IMG/VR virus record: IMGVR_UViG_3300031455_000001
Span: 91,346 to 155,345 of that record
Length of the DNA: 64,000 nucleotides
Reading direction: 5' to 3' (one strand)
Source of the DNA: a virus
Shown here in pieces: positions 6,620-14,457 of the stretch. The notes below the pieces were generated by a model, which was given only the letters and a program-made list of their open reading frames with translations, was not told the DNA's origin and ran no database searches. The translations under genes and the position numbers were made by a program. Positions within the stretch are counted from its first letter, which is position 1. Each line of letters opens with the position of its first letter.

Positions 6620-6994
6620 ATGAATGAAAATGTAAAGAAATTTATTTCAATTGCTGGTTTGTCAGTTCTTTTGGTTGCTTGTAGCGGTGAAGAAATTGAA
6701 AGTGTTGCGGTACAGGTTGCAAATTCAAATACACAAAATGTCGCAGAAACAGTTACACTGGATAATGTTCCACGTGAAACATTTACGCAAAACATTGAAA
6801 TTGAATTGATTGAAGAAAATGAAGAAGGATTTATTTTTCTTGATCACGGTGCGGAATTTGAACCAAGAATATTTGTTGATCATGTCGCTGTTGAAAATTG
6901 TGACTTGGTTATCGGTGAAAAGTATATCGGTGTTTTTGATTCAGACGGATGGGAAATGTACGGTTTAGAAGGTTGTGGGCAATGGACGTATTAA
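6620..6994 (+). CDS. Small lipoprotein (124 aa)
   Basis: ATG after a TGAGGAGG site. The N-terminus has a basic start, a hydrophobic stretch and a lipobox LVAC with the cysteine at residue 21, the classic signal for lipid modification and anchoring outside the cytoplasmic membrane. The mature part is acidic and includes GEKYIGVFDSDGW near the end. Phage or plasmid surface lipoproteins often act in superinfection immunity or surface exclusion; here that is only an inference from type and setting. A parS copy lies within the coding sequence (6766-6781), reading as Asn-Val-Pro-Arg-Glu-Thr. Confidence 0.8.
   Translation: MNENVKKFISIAGLSVLLVACSGEEIESVAVQVANSNTQNVAETVTLDNVPRETFTQNIEIELIEENEEGFIFLDHGAEFEPRIFVDHVAVENCDLVIGEKYIGVFDSDGWEMYGLEGCGQWTY
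6766..6781. promoter_or_regulatory. parS site 3 (inside the lipoprotein gene)
   Basis: Exact TGTTCCACGTGAAACA within the lipoprotein coding sequence, 553 bp from site 2. It is the third perfect copy within 930 bp. Confidence 0.9.
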
Positions 6995-7074
6995 AGGAGT
7001 GTTTTGAGAAATATTCCTTTGTTTTATTTTTTATCGTCATGACGGTTATGATGCTGATTTTTCTAACATTTTAA
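6982..7074 (+). CDS. Tiny single-pass membrane peptide (30 aa), tentative
   Basis: ATG at 6982 lies inside the end of the lipoprotein gene, in another frame. It reads MDVLKECFEKYSFVLFFIVM..., with one clear transmembrane helix filling residues about 11-30. An AGAAGG stretch lies about 10 nt upstream. The overlap suggests translational coupling. It is too short to be certain. Confidence 0.4.
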   Translation: MDVLKECFEKYSFVLFFIVMTVMMLIFLTF

Positions 7075-7088
7075 AGGAGGTAGGAAAA

Positions 7089-7310
7089 ATGAAAACATTA
7101 TCAGAAGAAATGACAGTCGATGAATTGCTCAAAAATTCTTTAATTGACATGTATCTAGATAAAAAAGATTTTTCAATGGTTAAAAAAATCACTAATGATG
7201 ATTATAAAATTGTGATTGATGAAAAAGAAAAAGTAAAACACTATGTTGTTAGATTTATCAGAATGGCTGAAAAAACAGATGTTGCAAGAATGTATATCAA
7301 TGGAAATTAA
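7089..7310 (+). CDS. Small hypothetical protein (73 aa)
   Basis: The ATG follows a strong AAAGGAGGT ribosome site. The protein (MKTLSEEMTVDELL...) is highly charged, alternating Lys and Asp/Glu, with helical N- and C-terminal parts and a short beta centre. It is the gene directly before the 554-aa zinc-motif protein and probably co-transcribed. No family recognised. Confidence 0.7.
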   Translation: MKTLSEEMTVDELLKNSLIDMYLDKKDFSMVKKITNDDYKIVIDEKEKVKHYVVRFIRMAEKTDVARMYINGN

Positions 7311-7351
7311 CGGCAAACTTTATTTCATATAAAAAATAAGGGGTGAGAAAA

Positions 7352-9016
7352 TTGGGCGGTTTGGGCATGTTGAATGCGGTCGATTTAGAGGTAAGAAAAG
7401 ATCTTCATGAACTAGGATTGGAAAATGTTATATTTGCAAAAATCGATGGCTTTGAGGGTATTTATCAGGTGGATTTCCCAAAAAATACTTATGATTATTT
7501 TATAGGCATGAATGGCGGAATTGTGATGTTTAATCAAAGAGTAAATGCTTTTCACATAGAAAAAATTATTCCACGTGATTTATACCTGAAAAGAAATGCC
7601 ATAAAAGCAAAAAATAACGACATAAAAAACACAAAAGGGGAGAATGAAGAAATGACTTATTCTATCGAAAAAACGCTAAAAAATGGAGTTAATAAATATT
7701 CGTTAAACATTGACAACGATTTCAATGAGGCTCAAAGTATGCTGGATCACAATGAAACGACATCTGATATTGACGCATATTCAGCTTACAATGAGCGCGT
7801 TGACAATGATTTTGTCGGAACTTATAGCGTTAAAGTAGATAGAAAAAGTGATTACGATAGATTTATTAGAATGTTAGATGGTGATGTTTACAGAAAAAAA
7901 CAGGAACATAGAAAAGATGTTGATGTCGAAGGATTTGAGGAGAGACGTAAAAAGATTTATGCTGAATACGAATCCTTGGATGCTGACGGAAGATTTGAGA
8001 AAAGAAAATTTTATCAAGAAGAATTAAATAAAATATCAGTAGAAGAAGACAAGGCACGTGATGCGTCTTGGTGTGAGTGTGACGCATGTAATTTTCGCCG
8101 TCCAAGGTATGAAGAATGGAAAACGGGAAAATATTACAAGACTGAAAAATCAGTCATTAAATTGGGTAAATTGTTAGGGAAAAATAAATACGGGCAGGAA
8201 ATTGTGGATTTTTATTCCACGCAAGTGAAAACAGAAAGAGAGGTCTTTTTAACTATCAGTGATAGAGTTCAGCATATCGCTGGAATGTCTTTTTACAGTC
8301 CTATGGATTGGGACGGAATGAACGGAAGTTCATGCCAAGACCCTAAAAATGGTGGAGAATATTGTTTAACTCTTGGCGGTGCTTTACATGATGATAAGTT
8401 GTTTACTGCTATGCTTCATTATAGCCATGATGACATAGAGGACATGGAGGAAAAGTTAAGAGCTAGAGTGCTAATGCGCTATATGACGATTGACGGTGAG
8501 GCGTGTCTGTTGCCTACGGTTTATTATGGTAATAATGAGACAAAGAGCCTATTACATTGTGCAATGGAACAGCTACATGAGATGGATATATATGATAAGA
8601 GCATACTAGATGGTCGTGATAGAGTGTGTGAAGATGCTAATGGAGGTTTTGAAATGATGGTAACTGATGAGATATACATTGAAAGAGAATATGAAGAAGA
8701 GAGAACTGTTGATTGTCCTGCATGTGATGGTAGTGGGAAAATGGAGGTTTATAGCGATAAGTGGGACAGATATGTGAATGTTGATTGTCCTGCATGTGAT
8801 GGTAGTGGAGAGGTTGAGACAACCGTTATGGTTTACATTGATGAGTATGTAACGGTCGAAGATGAAATGAGTGTCAAGCCTTATGTTGAGGCGTATACTC
8901 ATAGTGGACATAGTGTGACTATGTACATTGATAAGGATAAGCTGGATGATATTAGAGGAGATCATGGTAATGATGTTGATGTTGTGAGTGTGGATGGTGT
9001 GAGTGTGAGTGCGTAA
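7352..9016 (+). CDS. Large protein with two DnaJ-type CxxCxGxG motifs (554 aa)
   Basis: The start is uncertain. A TTG at 7352 has GGGGTG 7 nt upstream; a GTG at 7343 overlaps that site, and an ATG at 7367 has none. Residues about 455-490 carry two CPACDGSG motifs, as in the zinc-binding domain of DnaJ. A further CECDAC cluster lies near residue 245. No J-domain (HPD) is present. The two motifs are encoded by an almost perfect 30-nt DNA repeat. A zinc-stabilised scaffold or chaperone-like role is possible, but function is unknown. The last 100 codons become strongly G and T rich on the coding strand, grading into the gene-free asymmetric DNA beyond. Confidence 0.75.
   Translation: MGGLGMLNAVDLEVRKDLHELGLENVIFAKIDGFEGIYQVDFPKNTYDYFIGMNGGIVMFNQRVNAFHIEKIIPRDLYLKRNAIKAKNNDIKNTKGENEEMTYSIEKTLKNGVNKYSLNIDNDFNEAQSMLDHNETTSDIDAYSAYNERVDNDFVGTYSVKVDRKSDYDRFIRMLDGDVYRKKQEHRKDVDVEGFEERRKKIYAEYESLDADGRFEKRKFYQEELNKISVEEDKARDASWCECDACNFRRPRYEEWKTGKYYKTEKSVIKLGKLLGKNKYGQEIVDFYSTQVKTEREVFLTISDRVQHIAGMSFYSPMDWDGMNGSSCQDPKNGGEYCLTLGGALHDDKLFTAMLHYSHDDIEDMEEKLRARVLMRYMTIDGEACLLPTVYYGNNETKSLLHCAMEQLHEMDIYDKSILDGRDRVCEDANGGFEMMVTDEIYIEREYEEERTVDCPACDGSGKMEVYSDKWDRYVNVDCPACDGSGEVETTVMVYIDEYVTVEDEMSVKPYVEAYTHSGHSVTMYIDKDKLDDIRGDHGNDVDVVSVDGVSVSA
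8707..8808 (+). repeat. 30-nt direct repeat encoding the zinc motif
   Basis: The 30-nt unit at 8707-8736 recurs at 8779-8808 and encodes the VDCPACDGSG motif both times. It indicates a recent duplication or conversion inside the gene. Confidence 0.8.
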
Positions 9017-9058
9017 GGTTGTGTGTTGTGTGTGAGTGAGTAAGACTAAAGGTGTGGT

Positions 9059-9094
9059 TAAAAGGGTGTGCCTTAATTGGTACACCCTTTTTTT
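9059..9094 (+). terminator. Intrinsic terminator of the early operon
   Basis: AAAGGGTGTGCC and GGTACACCCTTT form a 12-bp stem with one mismatch and a TTAATT loop, followed by a run of T. It ends the 5.9-9.0 kb operon. Confidence 0.8.
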
Positions 9095-10398
9095 GTGTAC
9101 TTTTTTAGTGATATAGGATGGTGTTAAATGAAGAATGTTTAAGAAAAGAAAGAAATAAAATGAAGAAAAAAGAAAGAAAAAAGAAAGAAATGATAAAGGC
9201 TGTTGGTTGGTGATTGGGTGATGATAGGGTGAGAATAGAGATAAATATATGTTGTTTTGGTGTGATAGATTGTGTAATTATTGAGTGATGATTGTGTGTG
9301 GATTTGTATGGAGTATACATAAATATTGTATAAAGGTTGTATTGGCTTGTGTGTTGGGTGAGTGGTTTTTGTGTGAGGTTTGTACAATGTTTGTGTAAGG
9401 TTTGTATGAGATAGAGTGGAGAATGGTGATGTTGAGTTGACTTAACATGAGGGGAGTAAACTTGACATTATCCAGCCTGTTAAGTTAATAGGAACGTTTG
9501 TTCTGCTAGTAATTCTCTAAATAAGTGATCAAAAACATGTTCATGTACGGTCTTTGTAAAGAGTCATTATAAAATCATGTTGGTCGATATATTTGGTTCT
9601 TAATCCAAAATAGAAAAGGAAATTCATTTGATATCTAAGTATACTATAACTATAATTATGGGGGTACTTTTCAACCTTTTTTGTTCGGCTTTTTTTTGAT
9701 ATCGCATATAGCACTCAAACAACCACACTCTATCCACCTTTTCACTCTAATTTCACACGTTTTACCCTAAGAAAACACCTGTTTTTACATTTGAATAAAA
9801 TCACAACAAAATCATAAAAAATCACAACAGAACCATAAATAAAACCATAATAAAACCATAGAAAAATAATCATCTTTCAAAATTCTCAAACCTCTACTTT
9901 CTCATCAACCTCTTACAAACTCTTCACTCATCTTTCATACAACTATGCTAAAGACCACTCAACATTCGTCTAAATCCCGTTACCAAACGTACTATTTTAA
10001 ACATCTATATTTATCACCTCTAAAACAAACACCCTCTAAATCATCAAGAAATCCCGTTAACAAACCTAATTAACCCCTCCAATCAAGAACACCTATGGGG
10101 CATACCTTAACACCTTTGCATATAATCATACACAAACCCCGTTTGTTAACGCATATTTTTTAGAGCAACCAAAAAACCCTTACCGTACACACGATTTTTA
10201 CCATATTTATACCATAATTTTCCAATATTACTCTTACTCTTGATTTTCAATTTTTCACCACTTTTCATCACTTGTCAATAACTCGATAATCATCCGATCA
10301 TTATTCATCATCCATTAATCATTCACACATTCATTATACAATATAAATATACATTCAGCATTCATCCAATCACAATCCAATTTTCATCTAGACCTAAC
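9095..10398. other. Gene-free region with extreme strand asymmetry
   Basis: No gene is supported in these 1.3 kb. From 9095 to about 9440 the plus strand is G/T/A with only about five C residues, including a polypurine run near 9135-9192. From about 9690 to 10398 it is C/A/T with very few G. The switch falls in an ordinary-composition stretch at 9440-9690 that holds a TGACTTAAC...GTTAAGTTA inverted pair. The unit AAATCCCGTTAMCAAAC occurs at 9972 and 10049, with an inverted GTTTGTTAAC near 10141. Confidence 0.6.
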
Positions 10399-10454
10399 AA
10401 AAATATGCCAATATATTATCAGCTTTTTACTGAAAAATATATTGGCATATTTTT
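10399..10454. terminator. Bidirectional terminator-like palindrome
   Basis: Arms of 19 bp at 10399-10417 and 10436-10454 are perfectly complementary (AAAAATATGCCAATATATT), with an 18-nt loop. T runs occur on both strands. It lies 60 nt beyond the end of the minus-strand operon that starts near 15.3 kb. Confidence 0.7.
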
Positions 10455-10513
10455 ACATAATCATCTATTCTTTCTATTCTTTCTTTTTATATATTTCTTT
10501 CTTTTTTAAACTT

Positions 10514-10936
10514 TTACAATCTAGTTTTAGTCAAACTTAAATTCTTGCCATAACGCAAAAGATCAAAAGAAAATACTAACTCTGTGGGATGGCTCTCTCC
10601 ATAGACCATAGGTAATTTGTACTTACTTAACATGCATGATTTAATCTCAAGAGAAACATCATAATCAAAACCACTATCCACATTTCTAGCAATGGACTTT
10701 CCCTTAATACTAAACTCTTTATCCATTTTACCATTCGAAACCAAATCAATAATATCAAAGTCAATATACGCATCCCGAACTAACAGTTTACCATATACTC
10801 CAGAAAATGTCAACTCAATTGATCCAGCGCTTCTAATATTGATGAAAGTATCGCCATTAGGATGTAAAATTTCTAAATCAAATGTATCTCGACTTGCAAA
10901 TTTATTGCTATCTAAGTTGTCCGTATCATTAAACAT
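10514..10936 (-). CDS. Hypothetical protein (140 aa)
   Basis: I chose the ATG at 10934-10936 (MFNDTDNLDS...), which overlaps the end of the upstream gene by 8 nt. Longer readings would run deep into that gene. The product is beta-rich (ILHPNGDTFINIRSAGSIELTF style strands) with conserved-looking hydrophobic alternation, and it may be a small beta-sandwich. It is the last gene of the minus-strand operon. No family recognised. Confidence 0.7.
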   Translation of the reverse strand: MFNDTDNLDSNKFASRDTFDLEILHPNGDTFINIRSAGSIELTFSGVYGKLLVRDAYIDFDIIDLVSNGKMDKEFSIKGKSIARNVDSGFDYDVSLEIKSCMLSKYKLPMVYGESHPTELVFSFDLLRYGKNLSLTKTRL

Positions 10937-11273
10937 TATTTTCACCATGATTATTATCATCAATGTATAAGCCATATTTATCTGTTGAATGATCAACTTC
11001 GCAATCTAATTGTTTTAAAGCCAATATAGAATCTACTTCCTTATATGTAGTTACTAACTTCTTCTCTACAATAGTCAATTCTAAGCCCATTTTTCTCAAC
11101 ATTTCTTTGACATACCCTATATTTTCAAATCCACGAGCATATGGATTATTCTCAAATACAAAGGCATTAAATTCACTATCGTTAAAGGACATTTTCATAT
11201 GATCATATGAAGATAGGTATTTATCTCCCAACTTTAAATAATAAATAATCTCTACCTTTTGCTTTTTACTCAT
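10929..11273 (-). CDS. Hypothetical protein (114 aa)
   Basis: The start codon overlaps the previous stop as ATGA, giving tight translational coupling. The product (MSKKQKVEII...) is mixed alpha/beta with a Lys-rich middle and an acidic Asn-rich end (DDNNHGENN). There is no enzyme motif. It is part of a run of small coupled genes of unknown role between 10.5 and 12.7 kb. Confidence 0.7.
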   Translation of the reverse strand: MSKKQKVEIIYYLKLGDKYLSSYDHMKMSFNDSEFNAFVFENNPYARGFENIGYVKEMLRKMGLELTIVEKKLVTTYKEVDSILALKQLDCEVDHSTDKYGLYIDDNNHGENNV

Positions 11274-11551
11274 TATTTTCCACCTTTTTCCCTCTTGGAT
11301 AAGTAATTCATTAACACAACAAACTTGGAAACATAATAAACTCCAGCATAGTTAATCGCCATGCTAACCTTTTGGTTGTCAGCCAACCCATCCCATTTAT
11401 CAACAACCTTATTGATCCCAGAATTGGTTGATCGTCCTTCCACATGTAAAAAGAATGTTCTAACTACATGATCGCTGTCTCCAGTAGATTTTTTTACATG
11501 CTCAATTGCATCGACATCAAACTTATCGATAATCTGATTGGTATAATCCAC
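11273..11551 (-). CDS. Hypothetical protein (92 aa)
   Basis: GTG start with AGAAGGAA upstream. The product (MDYTNQIIDKFDVD...) is alpha-helical with a segment AGVYYVSKFVVLMNYLSK that is hydrophobic but probably too polar for a membrane span. It overlaps the next gene by the ATGA arrangement. No family recognised. Confidence 0.7.
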   Translation of the reverse strand: MDYTNQIIDKFDVDAIEHVKKSTGDSDHVVRTFFLHVEGRSTNSGINKVVDKWDGLADNQKVSMAINYAGVYYVSKFVVLMNYLSKREKGGK

Positions 11552-11590
11552 AATTATTCCTTCTTTCTATATTTAAAAAGCCTATTCACA

Positions 11591-11875
11591 CTATCCAACT
11601 AATTCAATAAGCTCATAATAATGTTCATTTTGTATTACATCATCAGCATCAACAGCATCAACAATATCCTCAGAAAACTCAAAGTGATATTTTTGACCAT
11701 TATCTTCTACTTCATACGAAACAACCGAAAATTTAAACCATCTACCATGATCTTCATTCCAATTAGAAACTTCCAGACAACCATTTAACAGGTTTTTAAT
11801 ATCATAATACTTACTGTCACCGACAGATCCTTCACCTAAGCGCTTTCTCAGATTATCAACAACCGAATTGTTCAT
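11591..11875 (-). CDS. Acidic hypothetical protein (94 aa)
   Basis: I chose the ATG at 11873-11875 (MNNSVVDNLRKR...), with AGGTG 6 nt upstream. A GTG three codons earlier lies inside that site. It overlaps the previous gene by 20 nt. The C-terminal half is strongly acidic (DIVDAVDADDVIQ). No motif of known function is visible. Confidence 0.65.
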   Translation of the reverse strand: MNNSVVDNLRKRLGEGSVGDSKYYDIKNLLNGCLEVSNWNEDHGRWFKFSVVSYEVEDNGQKYHFEFSEDIVDAVDADDVIQNEHYYELIELVG

Positions 11876-12338
11876 ACATATCACCTATTCCGTCTTCTTC
11901 TGAAACAACCTCTACTTCATGACCGCAGTGCCTTATTCCATCAAAGAATCCCTCAATATTTTCAGCAATCCTATCTAATTGTTGTTCACCCATTAAGACC
12001 AAACATTTGTTCTCGTCTAGTAAAGCAACGCACTCACCATTGCTAAAACTAACAATATGGAACTTATAAGTTGTTTTATCATTATTTTTTATACTTGTTT
12101 GAGCAGATTTATCTAAGTTGATATTAACTGCCTGTTCTTGCTCATATTCACTAAGCAATTGAATCTCACCATCAACAAAAAACTCAGTATAGCCATTATC
12201 AAAACGAACAAAGTAATAACATTCTTCAATGCTCTCTACAAATCCTACTAAACCATTAAACACAGCAATGTCATAGTGTTTCACATCTAAAACAATAACT
12301 CTTTCGCCTTTTCGAATAGCAGATTCTCTATTAGTCAT
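11856..12338 (-). CDS. Hypothetical protein with SH3-like N-terminal part (160 aa)
   Basis: I chose the ATG at 12336-12338 (MTNRESAIRK...), because GGAGGGG lies 7 nt upstream. The N-terminal 60 residues (GERVIVLDVKHYD, NGLVGFVESIEECYYFVRFD) look like a small beta-barrel of the SH3/KOW kind. A variable linker and an alpha/beta C-terminal part follow. It overlaps both neighbours by a few bases. Function unknown. Confidence 0.7.
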   Translation of the reverse strand: MTNRESAIRKGERVIVLDVKHYDIAVFNGLVGFVESIEECYYFVRFDNGYTEFFVDGEIQLLSEYEQEQAVNINLDKSAQTSIKNNDKTTYKFHIVSFSNGECVALLDENKCLVLMGEQQLDRIAENIEGFFDGIRHCGHEVEVVSEEDGIGDMYEQFGC

Positions 12339-12519
12339 TGCTTGCCCCTCCATATAACTGTTTAAGGATTTCTATAATTTCCTCTACACAATCCTTATGC
12401 CCCTTGAAGGCTCTTACATTTCCTAAGCCATCCTCCATCTTAAAACCTACAAGTTCTTCATTGTCTCCTAAGATACGAAGGCATCTGTCGCACATCTTCC
12501 TTAAATCCAAATTACTCAT
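12331..12519 (-). CDS. Small zinc-finger-like protein, paralogue A (62 aa)
   Basis: I chose the ATG at 12517-12519, because GAGGTGG precedes it. It contains the pattern CDRC...F...FKGHKDC near residues 11-45, which is CxxC followed by GHxxC and could bind one zinc. The adjacent gene encodes a clear paralogue with the same pattern. The two overlap by 8 nt and share an operon with a VWA protein. The role may be a small adaptor or nucleic-acid binder; this is inferred only from the motif. Confidence 0.75.
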   Translation of the reverse strand: MSNLDLRKMCDRCLRILGDNEELVGFKMEDGLGNVRAFKGHKDCVEEIIEILKQLYGGASND

Positions 12520-12697
12520 CATTATCCACCTCAAAAGTATCCATCAACTTTTTATTAAGCTCAAGCATACAATTCCTATGTCCTTTGAATGTGATCTCTT
12601 CACCATAATCGTCAATTATTTGAAACGCAAAAACCTCTTCGCCCTCTTTGATTAAACCATAGCAACCACTACAAAGTTTTGACAAGTCGATTCCCAT
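12512..12697 (-). CDS. Small zinc-finger-like protein, paralogue B (61 aa)
   Basis: I chose the ATG at 12695-12697 (MGIDLSKLC...) with GGGGAGAGGT upstream. It carries CSGC...FKGHRNC with the same spacing as paralogue A. The pair arose by tandem duplication and has diverged strongly outside the motif. It lies directly downstream of the VWA gene, so the three may act together. Confidence 0.75.
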   Translation of the reverse strand: MGIDLSKLCSGCYGLIKEGEEVFAFQIIDDYGEEITFKGHRNCMLELNKKLMDTFEVDNDE

Positions 12698-12750
12698 TTT
12701 TACCTCTCCCCTAACAAAATAAGGGAAAGGCAAAGCCTTAACCCTATAGT

Positions 12751-13548
12751 TTATTTATTTTCTTTTTTAGTTGATTTTTTAGCAGGAGCTTTTTTAGGTG
12801 TATCTTTCTTCTTAGCAGGAGTCTTAACTTCCTGTTTATCTTCTACAATTGTATTAGTGTCTGGTTTTTTAACAATTTCTTCTGCAACATTGCTCAACTT
12901 TTTACCAATATTTTGACCAGCTTTTTTAACATCTACATCATTATATTTAAGCATATCTCCAGTAATACGATAAGAAGAAATCATACCAGACGCAAGTGTC
13001 ATAGCTTTACTTGCACCGTCTTCTGTAGCTTTGAAGTCACCAGCAAATGCTCCGCTAATGCCATAACTTTCAGCAGTCTTTACAGCATCAATATTAGCAC
13101 CTAAGAAGATAAATTGCCAATCATACTTCTCTGTCTGGTGTTTAACTTTCTCTTGAATAACTTTTTTATTGTATTCTTTAGATGAATTTTCTTCTCCATC
13201 AGTCATGATAACTACAACAACATTCTCTGGTTTGTCAGCTTCTGAAAATGTGTTTAAGCGTGATCCAAGACCATCCACCGCAACGCCAATAGCGTCAAGT
13301 AAAGCAGTTCCTCCATATGGAGTGTAGGTTTGACCATTAAGATCCTCAACTGTTTCAATATCTGCACTTTCATAAGTAGTTACAACACCTGAATCAAACA
13401 AAACCAAGGTTAGTCGTACTTCTCCTTCTTGCTTCTTTTGATCCTCAACAAAAGCATTAAATCCTCCAATTGCATCCGATTTAATACCATTCATAGATCC
13501 GCTCTTATCTAACACAAAGACAATCTCGGTCAATCCTTTTTTCATCAT
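12751..13548 (-). CDS. VWA (von Willebrand A) domain protein (265 aa)
   Basis: Residues about 5-190 form a VWA fold with a complete metal-ion-dependent adhesion site: DKSGSM near residue 14, the threonine of GGTALL near 80 and MTDGEEN near 115. Family members bind partner proteins through a divalent cation and often work with AAA ATPases. The last 50 residues are a Lys/Ala/Pro-rich tail (KKAPAKKSTKK), like a DNA- or wall-binding tail. No signal peptide is present, so it should be cytoplasmic. AAAGGAG precedes the start. It overlaps the upstream gene by 4 nt. Confidence 0.9.
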   Translation of the reverse strand: MMKKGLTEIVFVLDKSGSMNGIKSDAIGGFNAFVEDQKKQEGEVRLTLVLFDSGVVTTYESADIETVEDLNGQTYTPYGGTALLDAIGVAVDGLGSRLNTFSEADKPENVVVVIMTDGEENSSKEYNKKVIQEKVKHQTEKYDWQFIFLGANIDAVKTAESYGISGAFAGDFKATEDGASKAMTLASGMISSYRITGDMLKYNDVDVKKAGQNIGKKLSNVAEEIVKKPDTNTIVEDKQEVKTPAKKKDTPKKAPAKKSTKKENK

Positions 13549-13751
13549 TTAATCTCCTTTTTTCTCTCAACAACTTCTACAGATGTATATCCCACTTTGT
13601 GCAGGTTGCTCATTATGTACTCTAATTGCTCGAAAGTCCATCCGCTAATATCCATTGCGTCTTGGATCTTTCTGCATGTAGCAATACTTTTATCATTCAT
13701 ATCAAACAAAAACTCACCTGTTTTAATCCTTAAAACCTTATCATTCATCAT
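13545..13751 (-). CDS. Small hypothetical protein (68 aa)
   Basis: The start at 13751 follows AAAAGGAGATTAG. The stop overlaps the VWA start as ATGA, so translation is coupled. The protein (MMNDKVLRIKTG...) is mostly helical with one cysteine (TCRKIQDAMDI). It may be a partner of the VWA protein on grounds of coupling alone. Confidence 0.7.
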   Translation of the reverse strand: MMNDKVLRIKTGEFLFDMNDKSIATCRKIQDAMDISGWTFEQLEYIMSNLHKVGYTSVEVVERKKEIK

Positions 13752-13998
13752 CTAATCTCCTTTTTATCTCAGCATAGATTTCTTCATCATAAGCCTCTAT
13801 CATCCCAGCCCCTAAAGAATTGTCTATACTAAACTTCAAAGACGAAAAATTACTGATAAGATCAATACTGTTATGTGTATCGCACATCTTTAATGCAGAG
13901 TCAAACACATCTGATTTAAGCAATTCATACGTTTCTTGACTCATCACAAATACGGTGTCTTTTATATTCCCTAAATCCTTCACCCTAATAGCATCCAT
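13741..13998 (-). CDS. Hypothetical protein (85 aa)
   Basis: I chose the ATG at 13996-13998 (MDAIRVKDLG...). A TTG at 14049 would add 17 residues but lies inside the overlapping membrane-protein gene and has only AGGAT. The product contains the strand-helix element VFVMSQETYELLKS and is otherwise unremarkable. It overlaps the next gene by 11 nt. Confidence 0.6.
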   Translation of the reverse strand: MDAIRVKDLGNIKDTVFVMSQETYELLKSDVFDSALKMCDTHNSIDLISNFSSLKFSIDNSLGAGMIEAYDEEIYAEIKRRLDDE

Positions 13999-14150
13999 TT
14001 CGGTAGCTTGCAAACTCCAACATAACCATCTTTTGCTTTGAAGTTCCAAAATCCTAATATCTCATAACTCTTTACCACGGCATATGTGTAAAGGCTAACA
14101 TAGCAAAATGCCAGATAGCCAAACACTAAAGATAAGGCTTCTATTAACAT
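13980..14150 (-). CDS. Small membrane protein (56 aa)
   Basis: The frame starts at an ATG that overlaps the stop of the upstream gene as TAATG, a typical coupling signal. It reads MLIEALSLVFGYLAFCYVSL... with one strong hydrophobic segment at residues about 2-27. It ends in a short, partly basic tail (KLPKWMLLG). Its end overlaps the following gene by 19 nt. It is easily missed because of size, but composition and coupling support it. No function can be assigned. Confidence 0.6.
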   Translation of the reverse strand: MLIEALSLVFGYLAFCYVSLYTYAVVKSYEILGFWNFKAKDGYVGVCKLPKWMLLG

Positions 14151-14392
14151 TACGATTTATCTTCTTCTAAAGATAATGCTTTGATTTTTGTTAGAGTGAG
14201 TTTTCGATAATCTGCATTGAATCTTTCTTGATATAAAGTCAATCCTTTTACTGGAGTGGCACTAGCTAAATCAAACTCAATTCTTCCAGTATCTTTATCA
14301 AATGAAACGTCAGAGATCTCAATGCCATTTGGTAAATTGAATAAGTTTTCAAGCTCTGCCAAATTTACTTGTAGTTTGCTTTTTGCGATCAT
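14150..14392 (-). CDS. Hypothetical protein (80 aa)
   Basis: The ATG at 14390-14392 (MIAKSKLQVN...) has AGGATGAG at suitable spacing. An ATG four codons earlier is flush with that site. The product has a helical start and a beta-rich middle (ISDVSFDKDTGRIEFDL). It is probably a small structural or regulatory protein in the operon led by the 266-aa gene. Confidence 0.65.
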   Translation of the reverse strand: MIAKSKLQVNLAELENLFNLPNGIEISDVSFDKDTGRIEFDLASATPVKGLTLYQERFNADYRKLTLTKIKALSLEEDKS

Positions 14393-14457
14393 AATTTCAC
14401 TCATCCTTTTATTTTTCTAATTTATATTAGAGGGCGGATAAGCCACCCTCATTTATT

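Noticed and set aside
7571-7586. CCACGTG-centred sequence resembling parS
   Set aside because: Only the core matches; four or more positions differ from the consensus.
8606-9387. Several minus-strand open frames rich in Thr, His and Ile
   Set aside because: They are shadows of the zinc-motif gene and of the asymmetric G/T-rich DNA beyond it, with no ribosome sites.
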